A DNA stretch of 64,000 bases, taken from positions 2,108,001-2,172,000 of the forward strand of contig JABYQU010000001.1 of the NCBI GenBank assembly GCA_022264855.1, read 5' to 3'. The notes below the pieces were generated by a model that worked only from the letters and a program-made list of their open reading frames with translations, had not been told where the DNA came from and did no database searches. Numbering within the stretch: the stretch's first letter is position 1; every line of letters begins with the position of its first letter. Positions 1 to 11,017 of this stretch are shown piece after piece. The DNA comes from Lenzites betulinus. Lineage: Eukaryota > Basidiomycota > Agaricomycetes > Polyporales > Polyporaceae. The translations under genes and the position numbers were made by a program.

Positions 1-122
1 TGCACAAGTTAAGCCTCCCGTGGAACTTCACTGGAAGCGTACGACGACTGAATACATCCATACCATATGCACTGTAGTCTTGTAACTACTGTACATCCGC
101 GGTGTTCCTGATTTTGAGCTTC

Positions 123-2047
123 CTACCTTGCACCCAACATAGGGACTTCAGCGGTCAAGCCCTTCAAAGCCTCCAGAAGCTCAGAATCCTCGGCAGACAA
201 CGCGCGCACATCCTGTACGGACCCGACAAAAGGCAGCTCCTCGACCTCGCACACCGTGCCCGGGGAAGGGAGCGTCCCGTTGACCATGTACGCCCGGATA
301 TGCCGCGCAGTGCACAGCGACGGCGCCGAGATCGAGCAGTGGCCGTACGAGTTCTGCACCAGCAGCCCCGCGCCCCCATACCGCGCCTGCACGCGCACCG
401 CATCGCTCAGCGGGCAGACGGGGTCCCACCGCGGCGAGACGACGAGCAGTGGATGCGACGTGTTCGCCGCCTCGAGCGGACCCGTGTAGCGCGCGTTCGG
501 GCGGACGCGCCATTGCGAGCACATGAGGTAGTGGTGGGACCAGAACGGCGCGGCGAGCGGGGAGTCCCGCGCGAGGGCCGCGTAGTACGCCGCGTACGCC
601 GCCGCGTCGAATGGGCGACCGTCGGCGTCCCCGCACGCGATTGCGTTGAACGCCTCGTTGTCGGCGGACGTCGGCGCGGGCAGGTCGCACTTGCATTCGG
701 TCGGGTCGACGATCTTCGGCGCGAGCCAGACGAGCGCGGCTTCGTTCCCACGCTCGAGCGCGCGCATCGTGTCGGCCACGATGGGAAACCGCGTTGAGGG
801 CTCGTATGTCGCTTCGAACATCTGGTTCTGGAGGATCTTGCGCGTGACGACGAGCGGAGGCGATGCGCCTGCTATGGGTACGGGAGCCGTCTCGACAGAT
901 TCGAGGAGTGCGTAGTAGCGGGCGCGGATCTTCTCGGGGGAGGAATCGTATACCGAGCACTTCTCTGGGCCAGCTTGGTGGCAGAAGTGGAAGAAGGAGC
1001 CGATGATGGCGTCCATGTCGGCGAGGTTCGTGCTCCATAGCGCGGCGCGGTAGTTGTGCGCGTCGTACACGCCGTCGATAATCACCCGTCCGATCTTGTC
1101 AGGGTATATCGCCGAGAAGTACTGGCCAAGTACACTTCCGTAGCTCTACAGATTTTTCAGCGAGTGTCATACTAGTGAGGATAAATGCTGGCTAGTGATA
1201 CGCACGAAGCCCCAGTATTGCAGCTTCTCCTGCCCGAGCAGTTGTGATATCTCAAGCATGTCCCGGGCGACGTCCGGGGTGCCCATGAAGCGGCCGATGC
1301 CCCTTTCACCCCCAATCTTTTGCTCGCACCGCTGTCCCATGAGTGACTGTCTCGCGAGCTCGAGGTAGACAGTACTATCATCCGAGGCGTTCAGCAAGCG
1401 AGCGTCCTCTTGCAGACGCCAGAGCGCCCGCTGCGAGTCCGTGTCGAAGCAGCTCGCGGAGGGCATGCTCGCTCCGATCCCCCGCGGGTCGAAGCCAAGG
1501 ACGTCGAATTCGCCCCCGACGACGCGGGAGATCCGGAGGCCAAACCGTCCGACCATCTTCGTGCCAGACTCGCCGGGACCACCGGGGTTGATCAAGATGG
1601 GCCCCCTGTAGTTCGCCCTGTCTGTGGCTGGGACCATGCGCAAGGCGATAGCTGTCGTAGGTCCGTCGGGGGTCTCGTAGTCTAAGGGAAGGAGCAGTCG
1701 CGCGCATCTATGGCCAGCGTAGCAGTTCGTCCACTTGATACTCCTTGATGGCTCTACCTGTAAACACTGAGCACATGCCATTACCGATGAAGACAGGTCA
1801 ATTGTGAACCTACCGCGGACCAGTCGAACCTAGGACTCCCATGGCTGGGTGTTGGATCCGAGTCGTGCTCCCTTGCTCGGAAAGGACAGCAGACTCGGAC
1901 TTGTAGCGCGACGGCGGCCGCTACGATGACCAACACCCAGCAGACACGAGTTAGCTTGCGCCTGGGTAAGATGACTGCCGGGTCCGATGTACAAGGATGA
2001 GCACCAGTTGATGCAAGAGACTGGCTCCCTGTTTTGGAGTCGTTCAT
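123..2047 (-). CDS. TAP-like alpha/beta hydrolase, paralogue 1 (TAP1)
   Basis: Predicted membrane-anchored or secreted serine hydrolase of the tripeptidyl-aminopeptidase-like group (alpha/beta-hydrolase fold plus TAP-like C-terminal domain); members release short peptides from protein N-termini, but the substrate here is unknown. Exons inferred at 2047-1814, 1757-1206 and 1145-123 (introns 56 and 60 nt). Exon 1 encodes a hydrophobic signal anchor (VCWVLVIVAAAVALQV). Exon 2 carries the oxyanion-type GGPGESG motif and FDVLGFDPRGIGAS. The nucleophile elbow G-F-S-Y-G is formed across the second intron (WGF|SYGS). The acid is in SPRWDPVCP and the His in QNSYGHCS. The start is the first ATG before the anchor. 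The product is the most divergent of three paralogues in the window (others at 22125-24008 and 37042-38929). Intron 2 contains an in-frame stop. Fold assignment is confident; peptidase activity is family inference. Confidence 0.85.
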
Positions 2048-2195
2048 ACTGGCGGCGAAGTCAGCAACTCCGAGCTGAGTGGGCCTGGGTGAGTGCATGC
2101 GGGCTAGTAGAATGAGCGCAGTACTTACGGGAGTTTATACGGCTCACGGTCGTGGTGCACAGTTAACGTTGCACCTCATGGGCTATTGTGCATGC

Positions 2196-2238
2196 TGCGT
2201 AGCAGTCCGTAGCATGCGGATCCATGCCATGATGAGAG
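2196..2238 (-). promoter_or_regulatory. Upstream element shared by TAP1 and TAP2
   Basis: About 150-190 nt upstream of the TAP1 ATG lie TGCGTAGCAG, GTAGCATGCGG and GATGAGAG in the same order and similar spacing as at 24178-24225 upstream of TAP2. The flanking DNA is otherwise divergent. It may be a conserved regulatory block or simply residual duplicate sequence. Confidence 0.4.
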
Positions 2239-2708
2239 ACGCTAAGGCTAGTCCGCCGCTGCGCGGCGTCGGCGCCTATGGATGACGATCAGGGCGGCCT
2301 GCTATGCTAACGCCAGCGGCAGGGTCTGCAGCGTACACAAAGGGTTCTGAACTGACTCCATCGCACACATAGGACCACCTGTCGCACCTGCCCGCGAAAA
2401 AATAAAAGCAAAAGCAGCAGTCATGATATAATTGCGGTTGTGTACAGCGATACAGCAAGAGTCTGTGCGCGGCCTGGGGCATGCGCCTGGCATTAGTACA
2501 AGTCCCAGGCAAGGGCGTGCCGGACATTTTCGAGCTTCAGCGCTTCAGCTTCGGGCGGGATCCATCACGTCTATCCAACAGACATCCTCGTCGTGTTCTT
2601 CGTCCTCGGTCGTGTGGTGTGGTATTTAGCTTGGTCTGCGTCGCGCGTAGGCAGTTGCGCGCTGGCGGGCGGTGTGGGGGCAGGGCGGAGCGGGAGGGGT
2701 GCGGCAGT

Positions 2709-5019
2709 TTACTGCGCGGCGCGGTGGCGCGCCGCCTCGGCCTCGCGCTGCTCCTCTGCGTATATGACGTCCGGGTCGCGGTCGCGCACCTCGGGCAGGA
2801 GCAGCGTGCAGAACGCGCCCGCGACGCAGCACCCGAAGAAGACTGCAGCCAACACACGTCAGCGTAAGAGAAGAGGAGTAGAGAAGACTGGGCGACGCAC
2901 TCCAGAGGACGTGCTGCGTGCCGATCTTCTTCGAGAGGCTGTTGAACGCGAGCGCGGAGATGATCGCGCCGGCTTTGCCGCACGCGGCGGACATGCCGTG
3001 TGCGGACGCGCGGAAGCGGGTCGGGAAGACCTCTGCGGGGTAGCACTGCGCGCGAGGCATCAGCATTGCGCGGAGGAGAAGGACACGGAAGAAAACATAC
3101 GTAGGTGGTGGTATTCGCGCCGAAGTTGAAGAAGAACTGGAGGAAGGCGAAGCAGACGATAAACGGCGCGGTGCCCATCGTGTCGAACTTGCCCGCAAGG
3201 ATCGCGAGGAAGAGCGCGGCGGCGAGGAAGCCCTGGATCTGGATCCACTTCCGCCCGAGCTTCTCGATGGTGAGGATCGTGGCGTAGTACCCGGGCACGA
3301 ACCCGAGCGCGGTGACGATGAGGTTGCCGATGCCGATCTTGAAGAGGCGGTTCCAGGGCGTGCCGTCCGTGCCCGCGAACCCGATCTGCTGCAGCACGAC
3401 GTTCTGGTTCAGGTTGATGCCGTAGAACCTGCGACGCGCAGCGTGAGCAGGGCGCGCGTGTACAGAGAGGGAGGACACGGGAGACGTACGCAATGTCCAG
3501 CAGGAACCAGCAGGAGCACGTCCCGAGGAGGATCTTGAGGTGGCGCCACTCCGAGAAGTACTGGAAAAACTCCTTGAAGTGGTCCTTCTTCGCAGCGGCG
3601 AGGTCCGCGACGCGCTTAACGCGCGCCGCCTCTTCTGCAGCGGCCACATTATCTTCGGTGTCGCTCGGCGGGGTGCGCGTGCCGTCAGAGCCGGTGGGTA
3701 CGACCTTCTCCGACACGGCGGGATCTGCGTTGGCCTTCTTTTTGAGCTCTTTAATGGACTCTTCGTCCGGGACAGCGTTGCCCTTCCGCGACTCCGTGAA
3801 GCGCGTCGACTCAGGCAGCGTAAGCCGCTGGTATAGCGTGCCGAACGCGGGAATAAGCGAGAGCCCGACCAGGATACGCCAGACTGTGTGCGAGAACGTC
3901 AGCGGCCGTTATTCGGGCCGAGTCCGCGCCCTGAGCGCGTGGACGCACCTCCGTCGACCTTGCTCGTCTTGCCGTCGACCTCCATGACGTGCTTGTAGCA
4001 CAGGAGCACGATGATGGTCGCGAGACTGCCGACGAACGAGCCCCAGCCCTGGTTCGCGAAGATGTACGCGAGGAGCGTGCCGCGCCGCCGGAGGTTGGCC
4101 CGGTCGGTCGCGACGGAGGCGGACATGGGGTAGTCGCCGCCAATGCCGATACCGAGGATGATACGCCATACACCGAGCCAGATGAGTGCGCCAGAAGGTG
4201 ATAGTGCGCCTGTCCAGGGTAGTTTAGCTCGCGACCGCGTTGGATGCGCGGGAGTCTATGCGCACCGGTAGGGTCGCAGAGCGATCCGATAGTGGCGAAG
4301 ATAATCAGCATGAGCTCCTTGCCGTCTGGAGGAACGGTTAGCCAGTTCTGGTGCAGACCGCTGAGGTGCTGGACGTACAGACTGCTTTTCGGCCGAAGTA
4401 ATCCGCCGAGTAGCCTGCAAGAAAAACAGGCGTTACAACAGTGTTTTAGACATGGTTTGCGGTCTTGTCCGCTACCGCGAACGCGAAAATGCGGCGCGTT
4501 TGGTGGTCACACGACCATGAGCTGTAGGACGTACCGAAGGCAAACTGTCCGATCACACTGCCGATGTTTGCACCGGCCTTGACGAAACCTTCAAGGCCAG
4601 GGGGGAGCGATTCCCCGCCGTATAGCCGGTACTGCAGCATGGTCGCGACGGGCTGGAAAATCGGTCAGGATAAGCGGGGGATCGGAATGTGGCTGAAGAC
4701 GTACGTTGATGATGAACAGGTCGTATGCTTCCGGGCTGTCAAAAACATTTTTTGGCAAGTGTAGGATACATATGCTCACCATCTAGAAAGAATCCGACCT
4801 GCATAGAGCGAAGGGGGAGAGATGCGGATTGGTCGTGTGATCACAAAAAGTGGACGGCGGACTCACCCCCGCGATACCGAGGAGTTTCACCTCGCGATAC
4901 GAGAGCAGGTAAGGATGGCGAACATCTCCTTCGCGCTCGTAGTCCTCGAGGTTGGACTTGAATGTTGTGGGGCGATCCGAGTGAACGGGCGCAGGGGATT
5001 GCGAGGCGGCGATCGCCAT
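2709..5019 (-). CDS. PHO84: High-affinity inorganic phosphate:H+ symporter, PHO84 type (MFS)
   Basis: Plasma-membrane transporter of the major facilitator superfamily, phosphate:H+ symporter family, importing inorganic phosphate. The N-terminus starts [20 protein letters not shown]; a strongly family-typical stretch follows after splicing: VGFFLD / AYDLFIIN / [12 protein letters not shown] / [20 protein letters not shown] / [16 protein letters not shown], the signature around helices 1-4. Later exons give [25 protein letters not shown] (the conserved inter-helix motif) and the second bundle ([39 protein letters not shown]). The end is [20 protein letters not shown] followed by a short tail and TAA at 2711-2709. 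At least eight short introns break the gene. Preferred start is the ATG at 5019, because the upstream in-frame codon is TTG. No phosphate-responsive box was identified with confidence. Family assignment is secure; affinity is inferred. Confidence 0.9.
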
Positions 5020-5034
5020 TGGTGGAGGGAGCAA

Positions 5035-7280
5035 AGAGCGAAGCGTGGCGTGCCGAGCAGCGCGAGTCTATAAGTCTAGGGGGCGATGGGCGCTGGGAAG
5101 GAAAGACGCGGCGGGGCGCACGTTCGTCGAGGAGGAGACGAGCGACTCCACTGAGCGAAAGACAGCCGAAGACCGCGTCCGCTCCCGCCGGCGCCCCCCT
5201 CCATACATTTTCCCCTTCCCTTTCTTGGCACGCGGTCCTTCGCCTGACCCGGCCGCATAGCACCGCCACCACTCCAGCCTCTCACTCTCGCCTTCACTCG
5301 CCTCCCGCCTCGCGGCGACCGATGTTTTGTCTGCAGTCTAGGCCTCAGTGTGCATGCGATACCCCTCGGTGGGAAACCGGCCTACTACTATACATGTCAA
5401 AGATCAGCTCATACACTTAGAGTCGGCCTCTGAGTCACTGTTTCGTACCATGGCGTGCACAGACTCTGAAGGTGAGCGCTGGGTATAAGTATTAGTGATA
5501 ATTAGTGGTTGTATGCGCGCATATAGTCGAATATTCTACCTGTGAAGCTATAAGAGCCATACATGTCATATATCAGCGTGGTTGGGCACTGTGGAGGTCG
5601 GAGCCTGGTGGCTGATATCTTAGCGCAGACAGCACAAAAGCACAAGGGCCGGGGGGGAGGGAGGTGGTGGTCCGGGAAGAAGAGACGTTGATGTTGCTTT
5701 TCAGGGCGAAGGGCTCAATAAAGGATTCGTTCCCGAAGAGGGCGAACGTGAAGGAATGGCACCGGCGTTGGACGTCTGGGGATCGATCGAGGAGTAGTCC
5801 GAGTTGAATCGAGTGTATCGAGCTCAGAGAGCGAGTGTAGCGGCGTCCGACGGGCGTCTATTATCATGCCTTCAGCGCAGCTTCGACGTGAAGTACGTCC
5901 TTGTTCTATCTAAAGTACTGACGTGTTGACTGTATATTTGTATAAGGCTTTGTAGTACGATGGTGGAGTGCGGCGAAATGTGACAGGTATATGCATAACA
6001 TTTGTGGTGTGCCACGATCCGCGACTAGGACCTTTTCTGTCAGACTGATCCTCGCAGACCTCTGTAGACCTCTGCCTGCCGCCCATCTCGTACGAGCTCG
6101 TACGTCGGAGCTCCTACCGGCGTCTGCAGACCCCGTGGCACTCTACAGCGCCATACATCAAGCTTGCGCTGTTGCTGATGCAATTGTGCTCGCCTGCACT
6201 CACCTCAGTGACATTGCGAGGTCGTGCGGCGGGCTCCGAGACGCGTCATGCTGTTCGGTAAGGTGGGGCGCGGTGGGGTCGACGATAAGAGACGCGTACA
6301 CAAGTCAAAACTGCACTCAAGCGACGCGAACACACGCTTTGCGAATCTGGCCAGGCGATTCCCTCTCTCGTCAGTGTAGGTTTGTGCAGCAAGGTTTGGC
6401 AGCCCGTCCTACGCCATAGCATCCGTTTTCGGCGCGCGTAGATCATGCGGCGCGCTCCGGACCCAGGTTCCGAGGATGGCGGGGATTTCAAGTACCGTCA
6501 GACACAGCTGCTCCGACTTTTCCGTGAGTTGGTTGATGTGCTTTTCGGAGACTGGTAGTGCGTGCTTACCATGAGGACACAGACAATGCTTCCGAACCAC
6601 ACCTATCATCTTGCTAGATGTCGATCAGGCGCAGACCTCCGAGATGCCAACTCGCGCAGCATGGGGAAGTTTGATGACAACGCTAGCGCACCAGAGCTCC
6701 TTCTATATGTCTAGATGGCATCATACGGTCCACTCCACCCGTCCTCGGCCGTGGATGCCGCTCTCGCATGTACTGGTGCGTAACCAGACACCTTGACGCG
6801 CTGACGGCATTTCGCAGCTGCGCCACACACGTTCATCGGTTGGGCAGGCCACTGGATATCGCACATATCAGGCCGACCATGCGTCGTCGATGACGCTGAA
6901 GTATACACTGTCCGCTTCCGGACGTTGCACGAAACGTTCGAAGTGGGTTTGGTTGTGTCGCATGTCCTGACCGTACGTTCAGTGGATCACGTCTCCCCGG
7001 TCCTCACTTATCTGCTGCACAGGTTATTAATAGAGGGTCGACGCTGTGCAGCGAGAACGCGAACGCGGTGTTATTCCTATCCCAGGGCAAGGCACAGGTA
7101 CATACCAAACAATCGCGATCGCATTATGTCGCAAATATAGTGCCGGCACTTTCTCTCCGTCGAGGGAGCGTCCACAATCTGTGGCATGCTGCACAGGGCG
7201 AGTTTCGAAGAGGATGCACAAACTTACGCCGGTGTACACACCTGTCCGGTGGAGAGCTCCTACAAGAGGGCAAGGGTGAG
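5035..7280. other. Intergenic, no supported gene
   Basis: About 2.2 kb between the phosphate transporter and the tRNA. Only short open frames on both strands (for example 5991-6419 +) with no recognisable domain, no conserved splice structure and no partner exons. It includes the transporter promoter near 5020-5400. Confidence 0.6.
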
Positions 7281-7373
7281 GCTGATATGGCCGAGTCGTT
7301 AAGGCGAGTGATTTGAATTTGTGTCACTATCACTTGGGCATTGCCCGCGTAGGTTCAAATCCTGCTGTCAGCG
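7281..7373 (+). tRNA. tRNA-Ser (anticodon TGA) with 11-nt intron
   Basis: A complete class II tRNA. The acceptor stem GCTGATA pairs with TGTCAGC (one G-T), followed by discriminator G as in serine tRNAs. The D-arm is GCCGAGTCGTTAAGGC. The anticodon stem AGTGA/TCACT encloses an 18-nt loop: 7 nt of mature loop (TT-TGA-A...A) plus an 11-nt intron after position 37 that contains TCA, able to pair with the TGA anticodon as in eukaryotic pre-tRNAs. The long variable arm has the stem GGGC/GCCC and the T-arm is GTAGG-TTCAAAT-CCTGC. CCA is not encoded. A TTCATTTT run follows and may end Pol III transcription. Confidence 0.93.
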
Positions 7374-8353
7374 TTCATTTTGCGGTGGGCGTGGGCAGCT
7401 GGTGACATGGTTATGTGAGCGCATACGCCGCTGGGACCGTGCGGTATACATGGAGATACGACTGTACTGTGTGCGAAGGCGGAAGACGCACGTAGCTTTA
7501 CCGTTTACGAAGGGCGCGTACTTGGGAAGGCGATACCGGCGGTAGGTACGTACATATCTTGTAGCCGTGGCGTGTAGCTGACGCCTGGACTTCGAAATTT
7601 GCCGGTGCCACTGCTTCGCCGACGCAGTCGATTCTGTATTTTGCAAACGCATGTATCTCATCCGGGCGCTCTCACGTTGATAGCACTTGCCGTCGCGACC
7701 TTCTCATGAGTGTGTGTGCATAGCGGCGCGGGTTGCTGCTCGCCTGTGGTTGCGAGACGGGGCATGCACGAGCAGCCTCTGGGAACGCGGGGACAAGCAC
7801 CTAAAAATTGCTGTTCGTTTCCAGGCAGACTGCGGATGGCAGAATGATGGTGTATTTGCAGGCCGCGGGCGCCGGAACGGAGACGCTCCAACGCCACGAG
7901 TGACGGGAGGCGGAGGTGCGCTGCAGATGCACGCGCGGTCGTCTGTCCTGCCGCGGGCTCTGTGCGGGGCTTTTGCGCGAGTGCAATTGCCAAGGCCACC
8001 ACTCGCCGCGCGAGGCTGTCCGAGGATGCCCGAGCTGCACTGGCTCGAACCACGGGGGACGGGGGCGTCGGCGTCGGCCGCGGGGAGGCTGCCGAGAAAG
8101 GTGAGACCAGCCGGGGCCGGATCAGGGGCCGGGCGCACGGCTGCGAGCATTGCAGGCCGATTCGGACTCCGCGCCGGCGCTGTGGCGGGGGGCTGACGGG
8201 CTGGGGAGACGCTCAAAGGCTTGCCCAACGCCGTCGTCGTCGCCGCGCTGCGACCCCCTCCTCATCGCCCCCGCCGTCCCCTTCAACCCGCCCGCTCCTT
8301 TATATCTCTGCTTCTGCTGTTTTGTCCCGCCACTATCTGAGGGTGGTCGAACC
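7374..8353. other. Intergenic; promoter region of the GT2 gene
   Basis: No supported gene. Two overlapping antisense open frames of about 170 codons (7687-8196 + and 7704-8228 -) are GC-rich composition artefacts without recognisable motifs. A TTTATATC stretch near 8297 lies about 55 nt upstream of the GT2 start. Confidence 0.5.
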
Positions 8354-10083
8354 ATGCTCCGGTTGACCTCGGACCACTTCCCAGTCTGTGAGTGCTTGTC
8401 TCACCCGATCGTGCTTCACGTCCTCCCCACCTCCACTTTAATTGACGCATTTCTCTCCAGTTGTACCATTTGGGATCATTGGGTACGCGCGACGGCCTGC
8501 TCACCTTCTCCACCGCTTGTGCTGACCGTCCGACAGCTTCTACCGATACTTGTGGTACCTAATACGTATAGTTGCTTCGCTCACCTACCGCCCCGTCCCC
8601 CTTCCCGAGAACCCCACATACATCGCCGAGGAAGATGTCACGATCATCGTCCCCACCATCGATGCTGGTGAGGAGTTCAAGGAGGCCGCCCACAGCTGGC
8701 TCGTCGGCAAGCCCAAGGAGATTCTCATCATCACTGAGGAGAAAATGCTTGGCCCACTGCAAGACCTTGCCAACCAGGTCGACCCCGAGCGCATCCGCGT
8801 CCTGACCGTTCCCTTCGCCAACAAGCGGCTCCAGATGTCCCACGGCATCAAAAACACCACCACCGATATCATCGTCTTCGCCGACGACGACGCTATCTGG
8901 CCCCCCACCCTCCTCCCGTACACGCTCGCGTGCTTCGAGGACCAGCGGGTCGGTGGTGTTGGGACTTCGCAGCGCGTACAGCCTGTCGGCAACCGCATGA
9001 CGGTCTGGGAGGTTCTCGCCGCGTTCCGTCTTTCGATCCGGAACATCGAGATTTCCTCGTCGACGCACATCGACGGCGGTCTTCCCTGTCTCTCCGGCCG
9101 GACTGCGGCCTACCGCACCGTCATCTTGAAGGACCCTGAGTTCTTGCACGGCTTCACTCACGACTACTGGCTTGGAAAGTACCAGCTCAACTCGGGCGAC
9201 GACAAGTTCCTCACGCGCTGGATGGTCGCCCACGGCTGGAGCACCTATGTGCAATGCTGCAAGGAGGCCGAGCTGCTCAGTACGATGAAGCCCAACTGGC
9301 GATTCTTGAAACAGGTGCTTCGCTGGACGCGTAACACCTGGCGGTCGGACTTGCGCTCGCTATTCACGGAGCGGTACATCTGGACAGCGCACCCGTATGT
9401 GGCGTACACGATGGTAGGCGCCTGTCTGGTGATTTCGCAATAGCTTGGTCAGCGCTCATCGTCATGTTTCAGGTTGACAAGCTGTTCAACCCCTTCACAC
9501 TGCTCGCGGGCCCGGTTTTCGTAGGGATCGTCGTATACAAATCGACCATTCCGGTCGAGAACGGCGGCTTCCACTTGCCCTGGTGGTGAGTAGCGCTGCT
9601 AGTGTCACCCGTGCTTACTCTAAGCGTCTTGCAGGAATGTCGTGGTCAGCTACTTCGTGTGGCTCTTCGCCACCCGGACGGCAAAGCTTCTGCCCCATCT
9701 CTGGAACCGGCCACAAGATGTCATCCACGTACCCGCCTTCATCCTGTTTGGCTACTACTTCTCGATCATGAAGATTTACGCACTACTGACGCTTCACGAG
9801 GTTTGTCTTTTCATCTACCTGCTCTGCCAGTCCTGATTACTGATCTTGCTACTAGACCGGTTGGGGAACCCGTGCCGGTATCGGTGATGCTGCGGCAGCG
9901 ACGGCGGCGGCAGACGCGGCTTCAAGCGGTGCTGGCTACGCTGAGAAGCTCCCCGACACCCCGAGCTACCCACAACAACAACAGTACCCTCAGCAGTACA
10001 CGCAACAACCCTACTCCCCACAGCAGCCACAGCAGTACTACCAGCAGCCCCCAGTGGAGATGCAGGGAGGATATGCGCGGTGA
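8354..10083 (+). CDS. CPS1: Cps1-like family 2 glycosyltransferase (hyaluronan/capsular-type polysaccharide synthase)
   Basis: Processive membrane GT2 enzyme of the fungal Cps1 group, named after a Cryptococcus gene implicated in hyaluronan or capsule synthesis; it polymerises a cell-surface polysaccharide from UDP-sugars. Exons: 8354-8387, 8461-8482, 8537-9413, 9473-9585, 9635-9800, 9856-10083 (introns 49-73 nt), all joining in frame. N-terminal FVPFGIIGFYRYLWYLIRIV is a membrane segment. Catalytic features seen: TIIVPTID, the DxD-type VFADDDAIWPP, GDDKF, and QVLRW (the QxxRW processivity motif). Helices NPFTLLAGPVFVGIVV and FILFGYYFSIMKIYALLTL follow. The C-terminus is a Gln/Pro/Tyr-rich cytosolic tail (repeated PQQ and QQY). 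The actual polymer cannot be told from sequence. Confidence 0.9.
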
Positions 10084-11017
10084 TCGACGCAGCGCACACC
10101 CCAGTATGTACTACTCGCGACGCCCAATGACCATTCTCCAGGACTACATTATCCCTACCGCACATTGCCCACCTCGGCCCCCTCACTCCTGGTACCTGTC
10201 GTCCCGCAGCACATCGTCTACGTCCCCCATCTACGATACTCAGAATATACCCACCGTGTTTGCAGAACCCGGTGCATCGCTGCATGGAGATCTAGCCATC
10301 TGCCGCGCTCGCCTCGTACTCCTTACCTCCCATCCACCCCGCCACAATGACACGTCGTCTCTGCTGCTTGCACCGCGGCCGTCGCCGCGCCCTTGTCTTG
10401 CTACGCTCGCATCGGATAGTGTGCATGTAATTTGTACGTCTGCATCCCATCCTTCGGACACTTCCCGCTCCGGGTAGAGAACGGGATACCCCGCGGCCCC
10501 GCTCGCAGGGGCTGTCCTGGGCACTTGTGCCACCGGGCGTCGTCCGCAGCGCGGGCTCTTCGCACTCTTCTGTTCTGGCTCACGACAGCATGCACGGATG
10601 TTCATAGCACACACACTCCCCATATCTATTCTAGCGTCGGTCGCCGGTGCCGCCTCCCTTTTTAGTCTACACATGCTGTTATTTTTCACGTATATGTTCG
10701 GTACGAAAATGGACGTTTCTTTGGGCACCATCGCTGGCCGCAGGAATCAGCGCTACCAATGTTAGGACGCCGAGCAGGAATAGCGCGATGGCGTTCGAAG
10801 CGTTCGCGCTCGTCCGTGTGATGCGTGCACATGCTCTACGTTTGCTAACGATTCGACGGATTCTACTTCTCCCTTTGTACCGATACACGGATAGCGCGCT
10901 CTTCTCTCAATTGCGTAACCTAACCTGGCCTTGTTCTTTTTTCGCCGTCGTCTCCGCCACCAGCCGCTCACCACCACCGCCTCCCCCACTCCATCATCCA
11001 TCTACCCAGCCTGGCCT
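10084..11017. other. Intergenic between convergent genes
   Basis: Holds the 3' ends of the GT2 gene (+) and the FGAM synthase gene (-). Open frames here are short or antisense extensions; nothing recognisable. Confidence 0.6.

Noticed and set aside
5991..6419. 142-codon plus-strand frame
   Set aside because: No signal peptide, domain or homologous copy in the window.
7687..8228. Pair of overlapping opposite-strand frames of about 170 codons
   Set aside because: Typical of GC-rich DNA lacking stops in both strands; no motifs and no splice structure.
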